Shown: positions 49,840-58,148, numbered from the stretch's first letter. The stretch is DNA of 64,000 nt from Chloroflexota bacterium (GCA_028873965.1 JAPPMU010000056.1:53680-117679), one strand, 5' to 3'. Numbers and translations: made by a program. The notes: generated by a model from the letters alone, not told the origin.

Positions 49840-49898
49840 CGCCTTCACCGACCGCGGGCCATCCGCTCCGGATTGGCGCCGGGAGCGGCCAAAATAAA

Positions 49899-49922
49899 AC
49901 CGCCCCACCGGTGTGGGGCGGT
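49899..49922. terminator. Bidirectional hairpin terminator
   Basis: ACCGCCCCAC (49899-49908) pairs perfectly with GTGGGGCGGT (49913-49922) with a 4-nt loop. It is followed by CATTCTTT on the plus strand and by TTTTATTTT on the minus strand. It separates two convergent genes. Confidence 0.85.
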
Positions 49923-49951
49923 CATTCTTTCCGCTTTTGCAGCGACGACGT

Positions 49952-50428
49952 TCAGGCGAGTCCGGCGTCTTTGCACACGTCGCAGGTCTTGTCGTACCAC
50001 ACGTAGGCGGAATTGGGTTCGTGGAACACCTCGAACTGGGTTACGCTCCGGTATTTCCGGCAATTGAAGCACAGTTCCGTATGGGTGGGATCCAATTGTG
50101 GGGGGATGCCCTTCTCGGTGCTGACGTAGGTCTTGCGAATCTGACGATTGGAAAACGGCAGACGCTGCAGGAAACGCTCTTCAAATTTGAGCTTCCACAC
50201 CTGGCCGCCAGGCATGGGGCGGAACATCAAACTCTGCTCGTCATCGGGCTGGCGATCATGGATGAAATCGATATAGTTGCCCAGGCGCTCGTGCATCTTC
50301 CCGACGACTTCTTCGTAAGTATCTCCGATGGCAGGGATGTCCACTTCGACACAGAACCCCTCCCACGTCTCAGGGTTGGCCTGGGTTTTCTTGATGTAGC
50401 AAGTCAGCTGTCGCGGTGTAGTGTTCAC
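49952..50428 (-). CDS. HicB-like domain protein with C-terminal zinc knuckles
   Basis: 158 aa. Residues about 8-58 (LTCYIKKTQANPETWEGFCV then IPAIGDTYEEVVGKMHERLGNYIDFI) look like a HicB/DUF1902-type fold. The C-terminal part has two CxxC pairs, CFNCRKY and CDVCKDAG, probably binding zinc. There is no hicA toxin nearby. The function is unknown; it might be a solitary nucleic-acid-binding regulator. It is convergent to the thiolase partner gene. Confidence 0.65.
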   Translation of the reverse strand: MNTTPRQLTCYIKKTQANPETWEGFCVEVDIPAIGDTYEEVVGKMHERLGNYIDFIHDRQPDDEQSLMFRPMPGGQVWKLKFEERFLQRLPFSNRQIRKTYVSTEKGIPPQLDPTHTELCFNCRKYRSVTQFEVFHEPNSAYVWYDKTCDVCKDAGLA

Positions 50429-50506
50429 AATACTCCAGGGCGATGCGGCAGCGCATCGCCCCCCTCATTTGACAATCGGAGTCGGAAGAGTTATTCAGCT
50501 TCCGAC

Positions 50507-50932
50507 CTAGTCAAGACCACGGGTGCCCACCCAACCGGTTTCCGAAACGTCGATCATTTCGCCGTTGGGGCCCTCGTATTTGGTCTCCACGTTCTGCGTG
50601 CGCGGGCCAGTCATGCCAGCATGCAGGGCGTGGTTAACCTCGTCCATGGGCTGGGAGTTGGCAGCGGACAGGCGCGCCTCGGTCTCTTCGAGGCTTTCGA
50701 CCTCGAAGCCGATGTGGTGGATGCCCTCCCAATCCTTGCCACGCTCGCCGGCCACCGCGTCGTTCTGGAAGTCCAGGATGGCCATGTTGACGTTCCCGTC
50801 GCTGAGCATGTAGCCGTTGGCGTTGTCGCTCTGCAACCTGGCAACTTCGCGAAGGCCGAATACTTCCTGGTAGAACTTGGCAGTCTTTTCCGCGTCGTTG
50901 GTTGCGATTGCGATGTGTTTGATCTGAGGCAT
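50507..50932 (-). CDS. VOC family (glyoxalase-like) protein
   Basis: 141 aa with HIAIATNDAEKTAKFYQEVFGLRE at the start and GIHHIGFEVESLEETEARL in the middle, ending in YEGPNGEMIDVSETGW. His, His and Glu metal ligands of the fold appear to be present. Proteins like this are often methylmalonyl-CoA epimerases or lyases or dioxygenases in catabolic clusters; the substrate is not known. It lies 78 bp upstream of the HicB-like gene. Confidence 0.88.
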   Translation of the reverse strand: MPQIKHIAIATNDAEKTAKFYQEVFGLREVARLQSDNANGYMLSDGNVNMAILDFQNDAVAGERGKDWEGIHHIGFEVESLEETEARLSAANSQPMDEVNHALHAGMTGPRTQNVETKYEGPNGEMIDVSETGWVGTRGLD

Positions 50933-51069
50933 TTCAACCCTCCACGTTGGATTTCCGCCCGTAGGTCTGACGGTTTGTTCCTTGAAACAGGTAAGCGCAA
51001 CGATACCATTTTTGCGTCCAAGGGGCTAGTGCCGATGGCGCTGGCAACTGTTCAGAGTTGCGGGGAGGC

Positions 51070-51176
51070 GTCATTGCAAGCGAAGCGCGGCAATCTCGTG
51101 GGGTAACGGCGTCTTTTCAGCAACCAGATCGCCACGCCGCCGCGCTGCTCGCGATGACAAACCGGGTACGCGCGAG
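51070..51176. repeat. Truncated copy of the MITE-like element
   Basis: The right end, ATGACAAACCGGGTACGCGCGAG, is complete (ending at 51176), while the left end begins with the core GTCATTGCAAGCGAAGCGCGG and lacks its GTACCC part. It lies in the 399-bp space between a VOC gene and purA; the rest of that space (50933-51069, 51220-51331) holds the promoter below and no recognisable gene. Confidence 0.75.
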
Positions 51177-51192
51177 GAGTGGAGTAAGTGTG

Positions 51193-51219
51193 TTGCCACG
51201 TATCGGTTTCTGCTATACT
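51193..51219 (+). promoter_or_regulatory. Probable purA promoter
   Basis: TTGCCA (51193-51198) and an extended -10, TGCTATACT (51211-51219), lie 15 bp apart. The start of transcription would be about 100 nt before the purA ATG, leaving a leader. No riboswitch could be recognised in that leader by eye. Confidence 0.55.
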
Positions 51220-51331
51220 TGCCGTCTAGCCGACGAACGCCATCGCACAAAGAATGTCGTGCCGCCGCTGGCAGCAGCCTGCGGGGGCGATTTTTCGGTT
51301 TAGTCTCTAAATTATCCGGGAGTACAGGACA

Positions 51332-52621
51332 ATGCCGGCTTACGCCGTAATCGGTGGACAATGGGGCGACGAGGGCAAGGGTAAAGTAATCGATTACCTT
51401 GCCGGCCAGTCCGATTGCGTGGTGCGATACGCCGGCGGCAACAACGCCGGACACACGGTGGTCAACGAGCGCGGGGAGTTTCAGCTGCACCTGGTTCCAT
51501 CCGGCATCTGCTGGCCCGGCGTCACCGGCATCATCGGCAACGGCGTGGTGGTTAATCCCCACGTGCTGCTGGGGGAAATCTCCGGACTGGAGGAACGGGG
51601 CATCGACACCAGCCGGTTATTCGTGAGCGACCGCGCCCACGTCATCATGCCCTACCACATCCTGCTGGACGAGCTACAGGAGCAGGCCCGCGGCAGCGGC
51701 GCCATCGGCACTACCGGACAGGGCATTGGCCCGGCCTACATTGACAAAGTGTCCCGCGACGGCATTCGCGTCGGCGACCTGCTGGACACCGCGGAGCAAC
51801 TGCCCGATCGGGTGCAAGCAGCCGTGGATATGAAAAACCGGGTCATCACCGGAGTGTACGGCGGCGAGCCCGTGGATGCTGATGAGATTCTGGAACTTTG
51901 CCGCCAGTGGGGGGAGCAACTGCGGCCAATGGTTCGCCCCACCGAGCAGATGGTGCAGGACCTGCTGGAACAGGGCAAGCGGGTGTTGTTGGAAGGCGCC
52001 CAGGGAACGCTGCTGGACGTTGACCACGGTTCCTATCCCTTCGTGACCTCATCTTCGCCGTCCATCGGCGGCGCGATCACTGGACTGGGGCTCGATCCGC
52101 GATCCATCAAGGGCGTCCTCGGCGTGTTCAAGGCATATTCCACCCGCGTCGGCGGCGGGCCGATGCCCACGGAGATGCACGGCCAGGCTGGTGAGGACCT
52201 GCGGGAGAAAGCTCACGAATACGGCACCACCACGGGCCGGGCGCGCCGCGTCGGCTGGTTTGATGCGGTGGCCGCCCGTTACAGCCGCCAGATCAACGGG
52301 TTTACGGGAATAGTGCTCACCCGCCTGGACATCCTGGACGGCATGCCGGACGTGAAAATCTGCGTTGGCTACCGCGCCGACGGGAAGGATCTGGACCGGT
52401 TCCCGGCCAATACTACCCTGCTGGAACGTTGCGAACCCGTTTACGAGAAGATGCCCGGGTGGATGGAGCCCACGGCCAGCGCAACGCGGGCGGAGCAGTT
52501 GCCGGCCAACGCCCTGGCATACGTGAAGAGAATAGAGTCCCTCGTGGGCTGCGACGCCCAGATTATATCCACCGGGCCGAGCCGCGAAGAAACCATCGCG
52601 ATTGAACAAATCATCCGCTAG
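51332..52621 (+). CDS. purA: Adenylosuccinate synthetase
   Basis: 429 aa, full length. It makes adenylosuccinate from IMP and aspartate with GTP. The GTP loop GQWGDEGKGK (residues 9-18) and the catalytic Asp13 and His (AGGNNAGHTV) are clear. Further blocks are GTTGQGIGPAY, EGAQGTLLDVDHGSYPFVTSS, TTTGRARRVGWFD and STGPSREE. GGGAG precedes the ATG by about 10 nt. The gene is isolated from other purine genes. Confidence 0.97.
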   Translation: MPAYAVIGGQWGDEGKGKVIDYLAGQSDCVVRYAGGNNAGHTVVNERGEFQLHLVPSGICWPGVTGIIGNGVVVNPHVLLGEISGLEERGIDTSRLFVSDRAHVIMPYHILLDELQEQARGSGAIGTTGQGIGPAYIDKVSRDGIRVGDLLDTAEQLPDRVQAAVDMKNRVITGVYGGEPVDADEILELCRQWGEQLRPMVRPTEQMVQDLLEQGKRVLLEGAQGTLLDVDHGSYPFVTSSSPSIGGAITGLGLDPRSIKGVLGVFKAYSTRVGGGPMPTEMHGQAGEDLREKAHEYGTTTGRARRVGWFDAVAARYSRQINGFTGIVLTRLDILDGMPDVKICVGYRADGKDLDRFPANTTLLERCEPVYEKMPGWMEPTASATRAEQLPANALAYVKRIESLVGCDAQIISTGPSREETIAIEQIIR

Positions 52622-52707
52622 CACATTTAACATTTTCGTAATACCATTGTCGCCGCAGCGTTGACTGCCAGACGGAGGCGAAATAACTAGCTGCGGAGGA
52701 GAGTGTT

Positions 52708-53202
52708 ATGGCCACAAATAACGCTACGACTGCGGATACGTCCATCTTCGGCCGTATCTTTGCGCGGTTCACCGACGAATTTTACCTGGTGTTCCGCCTG
52801 ATATTCGCGCTGCTGGTGTTTTTGCACGGCATACAAAAAGCGTTCCTGCTGTGGAATTTTCCCGCTGGCGCCAACCCGAACGGGCTGGGCGCGCTGGTCG
52901 ATCTTGCTGGATGGGTGGAGCTTATATCCGCCATCCTGATCGCCTGCGGAGTTTTCACGCGACTGGGAGCGGGAGCCCTGGTGGTTACGATGATCGTCGC
53001 CTACTTCGGGGTCCACGCTGCCCTCAGCCCGGTATGGCCCTGGCCGCACCTGTACCCCAACCCGCCGGACGGCGGTAACGCCTTTGTCGCTCACGGCGGC
53101 GAGGTCACCATCCTCTGGTTCATCTGCGCCGGCATCATCGGTATCCTGGGCAGCCGGAAGTATGGGCTGGAACGGCTGATCCTCAAGAAAGAAATCCTCT
53201 AG
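52708..53202 (+). CDS. DoxX family membrane protein
   Basis: 164 aa with four predicted helices. The DoxX pattern is FRLIFALLVFLHGIQKAF at the first helix, GWVELISAILIACGVFTRLGAGALVV and later GEVTILWFICAGIIG. DoxX proteins are small inner-membrane subunits linked to thiosulfate oxidation or redox stress. GCGGAGGAG lies 9 nt upstream of the ATG. A hairpin follows the gene. Confidence 0.85.
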   Translation: MATNNATTADTSIFGRIFARFTDEFYLVFRLIFALLVFLHGIQKAFLLWNFPAGANPNGLGALVDLAGWVELISAILIACGVFTRLGAGALVVTMIVAYFGVHAALSPVWPWPHLYPNPPDGGNAFVAHGGEVTILWFICAGIIGILGSRKYGLERLILKKEIL

Positions 53203-53237
53203 CCAGACCCCAACGCAAAATCAAACTCACACTGACC

Positions 53238-53264
53238 GCCCGGCGTCTCCGCACGACGCCGGGC
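53238..53264 (+). terminator. Hairpin after the DoxX gene
   Basis: GCCCGGCGTC (53238-53247) pairs perfectly with GACGCCGGGC (53255-53264) around a 7-nt loop. It is followed by AAAGAG, so there is no T-run; a partial terminator or stabiliser is likely. Confidence 0.6.
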
Positions 53265-53278
53265 AAAGAGTAACCATC

Positions 53279-53509
53279 ATGCAGCAACAAGCAGCGCGCT
53301 TCGGCATCTACTTCAACTCCGCCCAGAACCAGGTGGTGCGGATCAACTCGCCCTACTGGTTCCCGCCGGAACCGGAGTGGCAGAAAGTGACCGGCGAGGT
53401 CAACGCCACCCTGCTGGACCTGCGGCGGATGATCGGGGAGCAGGGTCTGTCTCCCGACCCCGACGGAGTGACCTGGACCACCCTGCCGTTGTTGGACGAA
53501 GACAACTAG
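53279..53509 (+). CDS. Small soluble protein, unrecognised
   Basis: 76 aa (GIYFNSAQNQVVRINSPYWF, then helix NATLLDLRRMIGEQG). It has no membrane helix or known motif. It starts 14 bp after the DoxX hairpin and ends 6 bp before the next gene, so it is probably part of the same run. An AAAGAGTAA sequence precedes the ATG. Confidence 0.55.
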   Translation: MQQQAARFGIYFNSAQNQVVRINSPYWFPPEPEWQKVTGEVNATLLDLRRMIGEQGLSPDPDGVTWTTLPLLDEDN

Positions 53510-53515
53510 CCGGTC

Positions 53516-54040
53516 ATGGCCTCGGAGCGGCCGGGAGCCGTACCGGAACCGGAGCCCGAGACTGATAACTACATCCGTCCGCCGGGATGGCGCGGGCGGA
53601 TGATGGCCGCCAACCCCGAGCAGGCCCGCCGCTGGATGCGGTGGGCCTGGGTCTGCGGACTGGTGTGGTGGGTATGGACCATCGGGGTGCTGCTGGTGTG
53701 GATGGCCGCCCCCGCGCTGGCGGTCTCTGAAGTCGAAGGCGCCGCGCCGGCGATACCGCCGGCAGACCTTCTCATCTATTACGGCATCGAAGGATTCGTG
53801 CTGGCCGCGCTGGCTTTGGGAGTCATGCGCCGCTGGCGACCGGCCGCCGTTCTGCTGGCGGCGGGCTTCGTCGTGTCCCGGATCGTTTTGATACTGCTTG
53901 GGTTGATCACCCTGGACAGCTTTCGGGATGCCATCTGGCTCGTCATCTACGGGGGACTGCTGTTTGCCTTCGTAAGGGGCGTGCAGGGCGCCTACAGCTA
54001 CCACTGGTTCACCCGCCCGCCGGAACCGGGAGAGCGATAG
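53516..54040 (+). CDS. Membrane protein, four helices, unrecognised
   Basis: 174 aa. A charged N-terminal tail (residues 1-40) precedes helices at about 41-66, 80-104, 108-130 and 136-152. The Trp-rich RRWMRWAWVCGLVWWVW segment is striking. No family is recognised. The ATG is 6 bp after the previous stop. The following two genes encode very small membrane proteins, so this may be a membrane-protein cluster. Confidence 0.65.
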   Translation: MASERPGAVPEPEPETDNYIRPPGWRGRMMAANPEQARRWMRWAWVCGLVWWVWTIGVLLVWMAAPALAVSEVEGAAPAIPPADLLIYYGIEGFVLAALALGVMRRWRPAAVLLAAGFVVSRIVLILLGLITLDSFRDAIWLVIYGGLLFAFVRGVQGAYSYHWFTRPPEPGER

Positions 54041-54110
54041 ACGGCCACTGAAACGGGAGCGTAAAATACTATCAGCAGCGTCCGGTGCAAACTAGAACGG
54101 AGAATCGGCT

Positions 54111-54320
54111 ATGTTCGCGATAATTCTCGGAGCGCTGGTGGTAATTTTCTCAGTAGCCCAATACCTGGTCTGCCCGATGTGGTATCCATCGATGTGCGGT
54201 CCGGCGCTGGCCATGGCTGGCATGTTTGGGTTTCTGGGCACGATCGGCGTCATCATCGGCGTCGGGGTGCATTTCGAGCAAAGGGCCAAGCGGCGCGATG
54301 GCCAGCAGGACACATCGTAG
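54111..54320 (+). CDS. Small two-helix membrane protein
   Basis: 69 aa with two hydrophobic helices (residues 2-21 and 32-54) and a basic, polar C-terminus (EQRAKRRDGQQ). ACGGAGAA lies 8-15 nt upstream. The next gene starts right after its stop (TAGAATG). No family is recognised. Confidence 0.6.
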   Translation: MFAIILGALVVIFSVAQYLVCPMWYPSMCGPALAMAGMFGFLGTIGVIIGVGVHFEQRAKRRDGQQDTS

Positions 54321-54321
54321 A

Positions 54322-54531
54322 ATGGGTGAAATAGCTTTGGCGCCCGGTTGGATAATCGTGCCGATACTGACCGCGTTCGTGATAAATGCACTGGCGGAAT
54401 GGGCCCTGTTGACCAGCGAAAATCGGATTTTGATTACCTTGTCAAAATCTGCCAAAGCCACCATCGTTCCGGCGCTGATAGCGTTGTACGCTCTGATCAT
54501 CGCCAACATAATAGTCAGCTCAAACGGGTAG
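54322..54531 (+). CDS. Small two-helix membrane protein
   Basis: 69 aa from the ATG at 54322, one base after the previous stop. Helices at residues about 9-28 and 43-64 are separated by a polar loop (TSENRILITLSKSAK). It is of the same size as the preceding protein but not similar in sequence. The stop overlaps the start of a GC hairpin that ends transcription. Confidence 0.58.
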   Translation: MGEIALAPGWIIVPILTAFVINALAEWALLTSENRILITLSKSAKATIVPALIALYALIIANIIVSSNG

Positions 54532-54554
54532 GGGCGGGTTTCAAATCCCGCCCC
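54531..54554. terminator. GC-rich hairpin between convergent genes
   Basis: GGGGCGGG (54531-54538) pairs with CCCGCCCC (54547-54554), with partial pairing of TTT/AAA inside. It separates the small membrane genes from the convergent LLM gene and resembles the palindromes at 6452 and 25199. Confidence 0.65.
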
Positions 54555-54586
54555 CCGGATTGTTTGGAATTTGGCAAACGACCCGG

Positions 54587-55741
54587 TCAGCTGCCGTTGA
54601 ACGCTGGCATGACGTCCTGCGCGAACCGTGAAAGCTGATCCTTGAAAACCTCCCGGGGCATTCCCATCACCGAACCGAGGTTGACCCGTTCCACGCCGGG
54701 ATAGTGGGCCTCGTCCTCTTTCATGGCGTTGACGATGTCGTCGGGCGAGCCACAGAGCCACGCCCCGCTCTCGACCGCTTCTTCCAGGGTGGGCAAGTGC
54801 ACGCCGCGACGCAGGCCGGGATTGGCTACGGCTTCGATCTGGTCCTGCTCCAGGCGCATCAGACCCAGCGGTGCGGCGAACTTCATAGCTTCCTCGAAGT
54901 AGGGCTTGGCCTCCTTGATGGCCTGCTCCCGATTGGCGCCGATGAAGAAGCGGTAACCCAGGGCGATGTCCTCGCCCAATGCCAACTCGCGGCCGTATTT
55001 GGCGGCGGCCTGCTGGTACATCGTCAGCCGCTCGTGTCGGGCCGGCTCCGGCGTATTGGCCACCATGGCCTTGATGCCGATGCGGGCCATGAAATCGACG
55101 CCCTTGGGGTTGCCGGAGACCAGGGGCTGCCAGATGTCCACCGGCTGACGCAGGGGCCGGGGCACCAGGCTCAGCTTCTCCAGGGTGTAACCGCGATAGG
55201 GCACCCGCGCCGGTATCTGATAGTGCTTGCCCTCGTGGGAGAAGGACTCCTCGTTGAACGCCTTGACCATGACCTCGACCTGCTCCTCGAATAGCTCACG
55301 GTTGGCGTCGCCGTCGAACATGGGCGAGCCGAAGGTCTCCACCTCGCGGGAGTGGTAGCCGCGGCCCACGCCGAAGATGATGCGGCCGCCGGAGAGGATA
55401 TCAGCCATGGCGAAGTCCTCGGCCAGCCGCAGCGGGTGCCACATGGGCGTGATGTTGAAGCCGCAGCCATACTTCAACCGCGTGGTGTTGCAGGCCAGGT
55501 ACAGCCCCAGCATGATCAGATTGGGGATGCACTCGTACCCTTCGGGTTGGAAGTGGTGCTCGGCCATCCAGAACTCGTCGTAGCCGTTGTCCTCCAGGTG
55601 CCTGGAAATGTCCAAGGCCCAGTCGAATGCCTCTGCAAGTTGCTCGTTGGAATACCAGCGGTCGTTGGCGGGCGTGCCCTCCAGTCCCAGGTTATCGTCC
55701 ACCACGTGGCCGGCGTAGGATGCGCTAAAGCTTTTGAACAT
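54587..55741 (-). CDS. Luciferase-like (LLM class) monooxygenase
   Basis: 384 aa from the ATG at 55741. It shows DEFWMAEHHFQPEGYECIPN, TTRLKYGCGFNITPMWHPLRLAEDFAMAD and SGGRIIFGVGRGYHSREVE, typical of alkanal monooxygenase-like FMN enzymes. The C-terminal GSPDDIVNAM is also typical. It is the third LLM gene in the window and most like alkane/aldehyde-type group members. The substrate is unknown. It lies alone with repeats upstream. Confidence 0.9.
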   Translation of the reverse strand: MFKSFSASYAGHVVDDNLGLEGTPANDRWYSNEQLAEAFDWALDISRHLEDNGYDEFWMAEHHFQPEGYECIPNLIMLGLYLACNTTRLKYGCGFNITPMWHPLRLAEDFAMADILSGGRIIFGVGRGYHSREVETFGSPMFDGDANRELFEEQVEVMVKAFNEESFSHEGKHYQIPARVPYRGYTLEKLSLVPRPLRQPVDIWQPLVSGNPKGVDFMARIGIKAMVANTPEPARHERLTMYQQAAAKYGRELALGEDIALGYRFFIGANREQAIKEAKPYFEEAMKFAAPLGLMRLEQDQIEAVANPGLRRGVHLPTLEEAVESGAWLCGSPDDIVNAMKEDEAHYPGVERVNLGSVMGMPREVFKDQLSRFAQDVMPAFNGS

Positions 55742-55872
55742 GATCTCGGTTCCTCGTTGTTGATTGCTTGACCCAGCGAGTCGCCAACAATTGTACTCCA
55801 TATCGCTGCCCCTCGAGATGCCAGGCTCGCCTCACGTCCGGCGGCAGGACGATTGCAAAATCCTTTTCATGC

Positions 55873-55945
55873 GCTCATGACGAGCCTGTCGAACCGTCAA
55901 CTGCTGGAACGAGCATCCTTCGACAAGCTCAGGATGAGCGGAAAA
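55873..55945. repeat. Palindromic dispersed repeat (CTTCGACAAGCTCAGGATGAG type)
   Basis: CGCTCATGACGAGCCTGTCGAA faces TTCGACAAGCTCAGGATGAGCG, giving inverted arms. This sequence type is a widespread intergenic palindrome in many bacteria. It lies in the 484-bp space between the LLM gene and the alcohol dehydrogenase, which otherwise holds only the MITE copy below. Confidence 0.75.
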
Positions 55946-55993
55946 ATGGTTACGAGGTGACTTTGCAATCGGCTGGCACCAGGGCAAGACCCC

Positions 55994-56130
55994 CTCACGC
56001 GTACCCAGTTTGTCATCGCGAGGAGCGTAGCGACGTGGCGATCTCGTTGCCATAGCGACACCCGTTACCCCGACGAGATTGCCACGCTTTGCTCGCAATG
56101 ACTGTTCGATTGAAACTGGGTACGCGTGAG
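55994..56130. mobile_element. MITE-like element, copy with 9-bp target duplication
   Basis: The 137-bp element starts CTCACGCGTACCCAGTTTGT and ends AAACTGGGTACGCGTGAG, nearly perfect inverted ends. CAAGACCCC flanks both sides (55985-55993 and 56131-56139). The interior has the facing core arms. It lies about 95 bp upstream of the alcohol dehydrogenase gene. Confidence 0.9.
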
Positions 56131-56225
56131 CAAGACCCCGTGTTGACGCTCGCCGGCGGCCGATGCTAATCTCCCGCCACGCTCACCGGCAAGCCCGGTG
56201 GAGTTGACACCGGAGGGAAAGTGAG

Positions 56226-57317
56226 ATGAAAGCAGCAGTTTTGCGCGAAGTTAATCAACCGGTAGTTGTTGAAGACGTGCAGGTCGACGCGCCGGCCCCG
56301 CGAGAGGTCCTGGTACGGACCGGCGCGTCCGGCGTGTGCCACAGCGACCTGCACTTTGTCGAGGGGCTCTACACCACGCCCATGCCCTGCATCCTCGGAC
56401 ACGAGGCCGCCGGCGTCGTGGAAGCGGTGGGCGAACAGGTCAGCTACGTCCGCCCGGGCGACTCGGTGATCTCGTGCCTCTCGGTGTTCTGCGGCACCTG
56501 CGAATTCTGCACCCGTGGCCAGCCCTACCTCTGCGACCGGACGGCGGTGACGCGCCGGCGTGACGACCCGCCCCGCCTGCGCAAGGACGGCGAGTCCATC
56601 ACCCAGTTCGCCCAGTTGGGCTCGTATGCGGCCGAGATGCTGGTCCACGAGAATGCGCTGGTCAAGGTGGACGACGACATTCCCTTCCCACAGCTGGCGC
56701 TCATCGGCTGCGGCGCGACCACCGGGCTGGGCGCCGTGCTGAACACTGCCCGTGTTGAGCCGGGGAGCACCGTGGCCGTGGTCGGCTGCGGCGGCATCGG
56801 CATCCACTGCGTCCAGGCGGCCGCGCTGGCCGGCGCACTGCGCATCATCGCCATCGACACCACCGAGGACAAGCTGGGACTGGCCCGCGAGTTCGGCGCC
56901 ACCGACGTCATCGACGCCACGGCCGGCAACGTCGCGGAACGCATCGTCGATCTGACCGACGGGGGCGTTGACTATTCCTTCGAGGCCATCGGCCTGAAGC
57001 AGACCGCCGAGGACTGCTACAATATGCTCCGGCCCGGCGGCATGGCCACCATCATCGGCATGGTGCCCGAGGGCGTGAAGATCGAACTGGACGCCGGCAA
57101 CTTCCTGCGACGGGGCCGCGCTATCCAGGGCTGCACCATGGGCTCCAACCGCTTCCGCACCGACATGCCGCGCTACATCGAGTTCTACAAGCAGGGCCGG
57201 CTCAAGCTCGACGAGCTGGTAACCCAGGAGCTGGCGCTGTCGGAGATCAACAAGGCGTTCGCCGACATGAAGGCCCAGAGCGTCCGCCGCAGCGTCATCA
57301 CGGATTTCGATAACTAG
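56226..57317 (+). CDS. Zinc-dependent alcohol dehydrogenase (MDR family)
   Basis: 363 aa. Catalytic zinc ligands are Cys38 in GVCHSDLHF, His in ILGHEAAGVVEAVG and the later Cys in LIGCGATTG. The structural zinc lobe is CGTCEFCTRGQPYLC, with four cysteines. The NAD motif is VGCGGIG. It resembles the class III-like and Rxyl-type alcohol dehydrogenases that oxidise alcohols or glutathione or mycothiol adducts; the substrate is not clear. GAGGGAAAGTGAG precedes the ATG. Confidence 0.93.
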   Translation: MKAAVLREVNQPVVVEDVQVDAPAPREVLVRTGASGVCHSDLHFVEGLYTTPMPCILGHEAAGVVEAVGEQVSYVRPGDSVISCLSVFCGTCEFCTRGQPYLCDRTAVTRRRDDPPRLRKDGESITQFAQLGSYAAEMLVHENALVKVDDDIPFPQLALIGCGATTGLGAVLNTARVEPGSTVAVVGCGGIGIHCVQAAALAGALRIIAIDTTEDKLGLAREFGATDVIDATAGNVAERIVDLTDGGVDYSFEAIGLKQTAEDCYNMLRPGGMATIIGMVPEGVKIELDAGNFLRRGRAIQGCTMGSNRFRTDMPRYIEFYKQGRLKLDELVTQELALSEINKAFADMKAQSVRRSVITDFDN

Positions 57318-57341
57318 ACGACGTTCCGATCTTTGGCGCAC

Positions 57342-57373
57342 GACGCCGGCGCTCCAGTTCGGATGCCGGCGTC
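57342..57373 (+). terminator. Hairpin after the alcohol dehydrogenase gene
   Basis: GACGCCGGC (57342-57350) pairs with GCCGGCGTC (57365-57373) over nine perfect pairs; ATCGTTTGT follows. It lies 25 bp after the stop. Confidence 0.7.
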
Positions 57374-57407
57374 ATCGTTTGTCCAATTGTCGCCCGTGGG
57401 ATAGGGC

Positions 57408-58060
57408 ATGAAGAGTTTACGTCTACGGCGACGAATCCGGCAATTTTGATTTCAGCGATCAGAACGGAGCCAGCAGGTATTTCATCCTGACTACCATCGC
57501 CGTAACGGACCACTCTATCGAGGCGGACCTGATAGACCTGGGTCGGCAGCTGGCATGGGAAAGGGAATCGCTATCCAGTGGTTTTCACGCCACCAACGTT
57601 AAGCAACGTGTCCGCGACCGGGGTTTTCGACGTGCTCGGACGGCACGATTTCCGGGTTGACGCTACTATTTTGGAGAAGAGGAGAACCAACCCTCAGCTA
57701 CGCACGACGGAAGCGCGATTTTACGGATTCGTCTGGTATGCTCATCTTACGGGTCTGGTCCCAGCTCTAATGTCCGTATCAGATGAGTTGCTGGTGATAG
57801 CGGCAAGTATTGGAACGGGCGCCATGTGTGCTGCCCTCCAGTTGGAGGTTGGATTGGCAGAGAGTAAGACTGCAAGACCAGTAGTTATGCGTGCTGCTAT
57901 GTGGTCGGCGGCAACCAACCCGATGCTGCAAGTTGCGGATTACTGCGCTTGGGCATTGCACAGGAAATGGGAGCGTGCCGACACCCGTTCATACGATCTG
58001 ATCCGGAGCCGGATAGCATCGGAGTATGATGTCTTCCGCAATGGAGCAGCCACTTGCTAA
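57408..58060 (+). pseudogene. DUF3800 gene with two frame disruptions
   Basis: DUF3800 proteins (RNase H-like fold, often near mobile elements) begin with V-Y-x-D-E-S-G. Here RVYVYGDESGNFDF is preceded by an ATG in another frame (57408, ATGA-AGA), so one base too many separates start and body. A second extra G in the run at about 57618-57621 shifts the rest: before it the frame reads GFHATNVKQRVRDR, after it VFDVLGRHDFRVDATILEKR. The C-terminal WSAATNPMLQVADYCAWALHR is intact. It is a pseudogene or reflects two indel errors in the assembly. Confidence 0.82.
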
Positions 58061-58074
58061 CAGACATAAAAAGC

Positions 58075-58148
58075 GAGCCGGCTATCCGATTTTCGCGAGG
58101 GCGGCCAACCCTCATCGGAAGAGGCCCCGGGCCTCTTATCGCCGGCTC
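58075..58148. ncRNA. Compact three-way-junction structure, unknown role
   Basis: Four perfect helices fit in 74 nt. P1 is 58075-58082 with 58141-58148 (8 bp). P2 is 58086-58090 with 58114-58118 (5 bp), extended by 58097-58101 with 58109-58113 (5 bp). P3 is 58119-58126 with 58130-58137 (8 bp). It lies after the DUF3800 pseudogene and upstream of the selB promoter, so it is not part of the selB leader. It may be a complex terminator, a small RNA or a folded DNA site. It is not a tRNA-Sec. Confidence 0.45.

Noticed and set aside
57411..57413. TGA before the DUF3800 body as a possible selenocysteine codon, given selB nearby
   Set aside because: A single-base shift explains it together with an adjacent ATG, and the position is before any catalytic motif.
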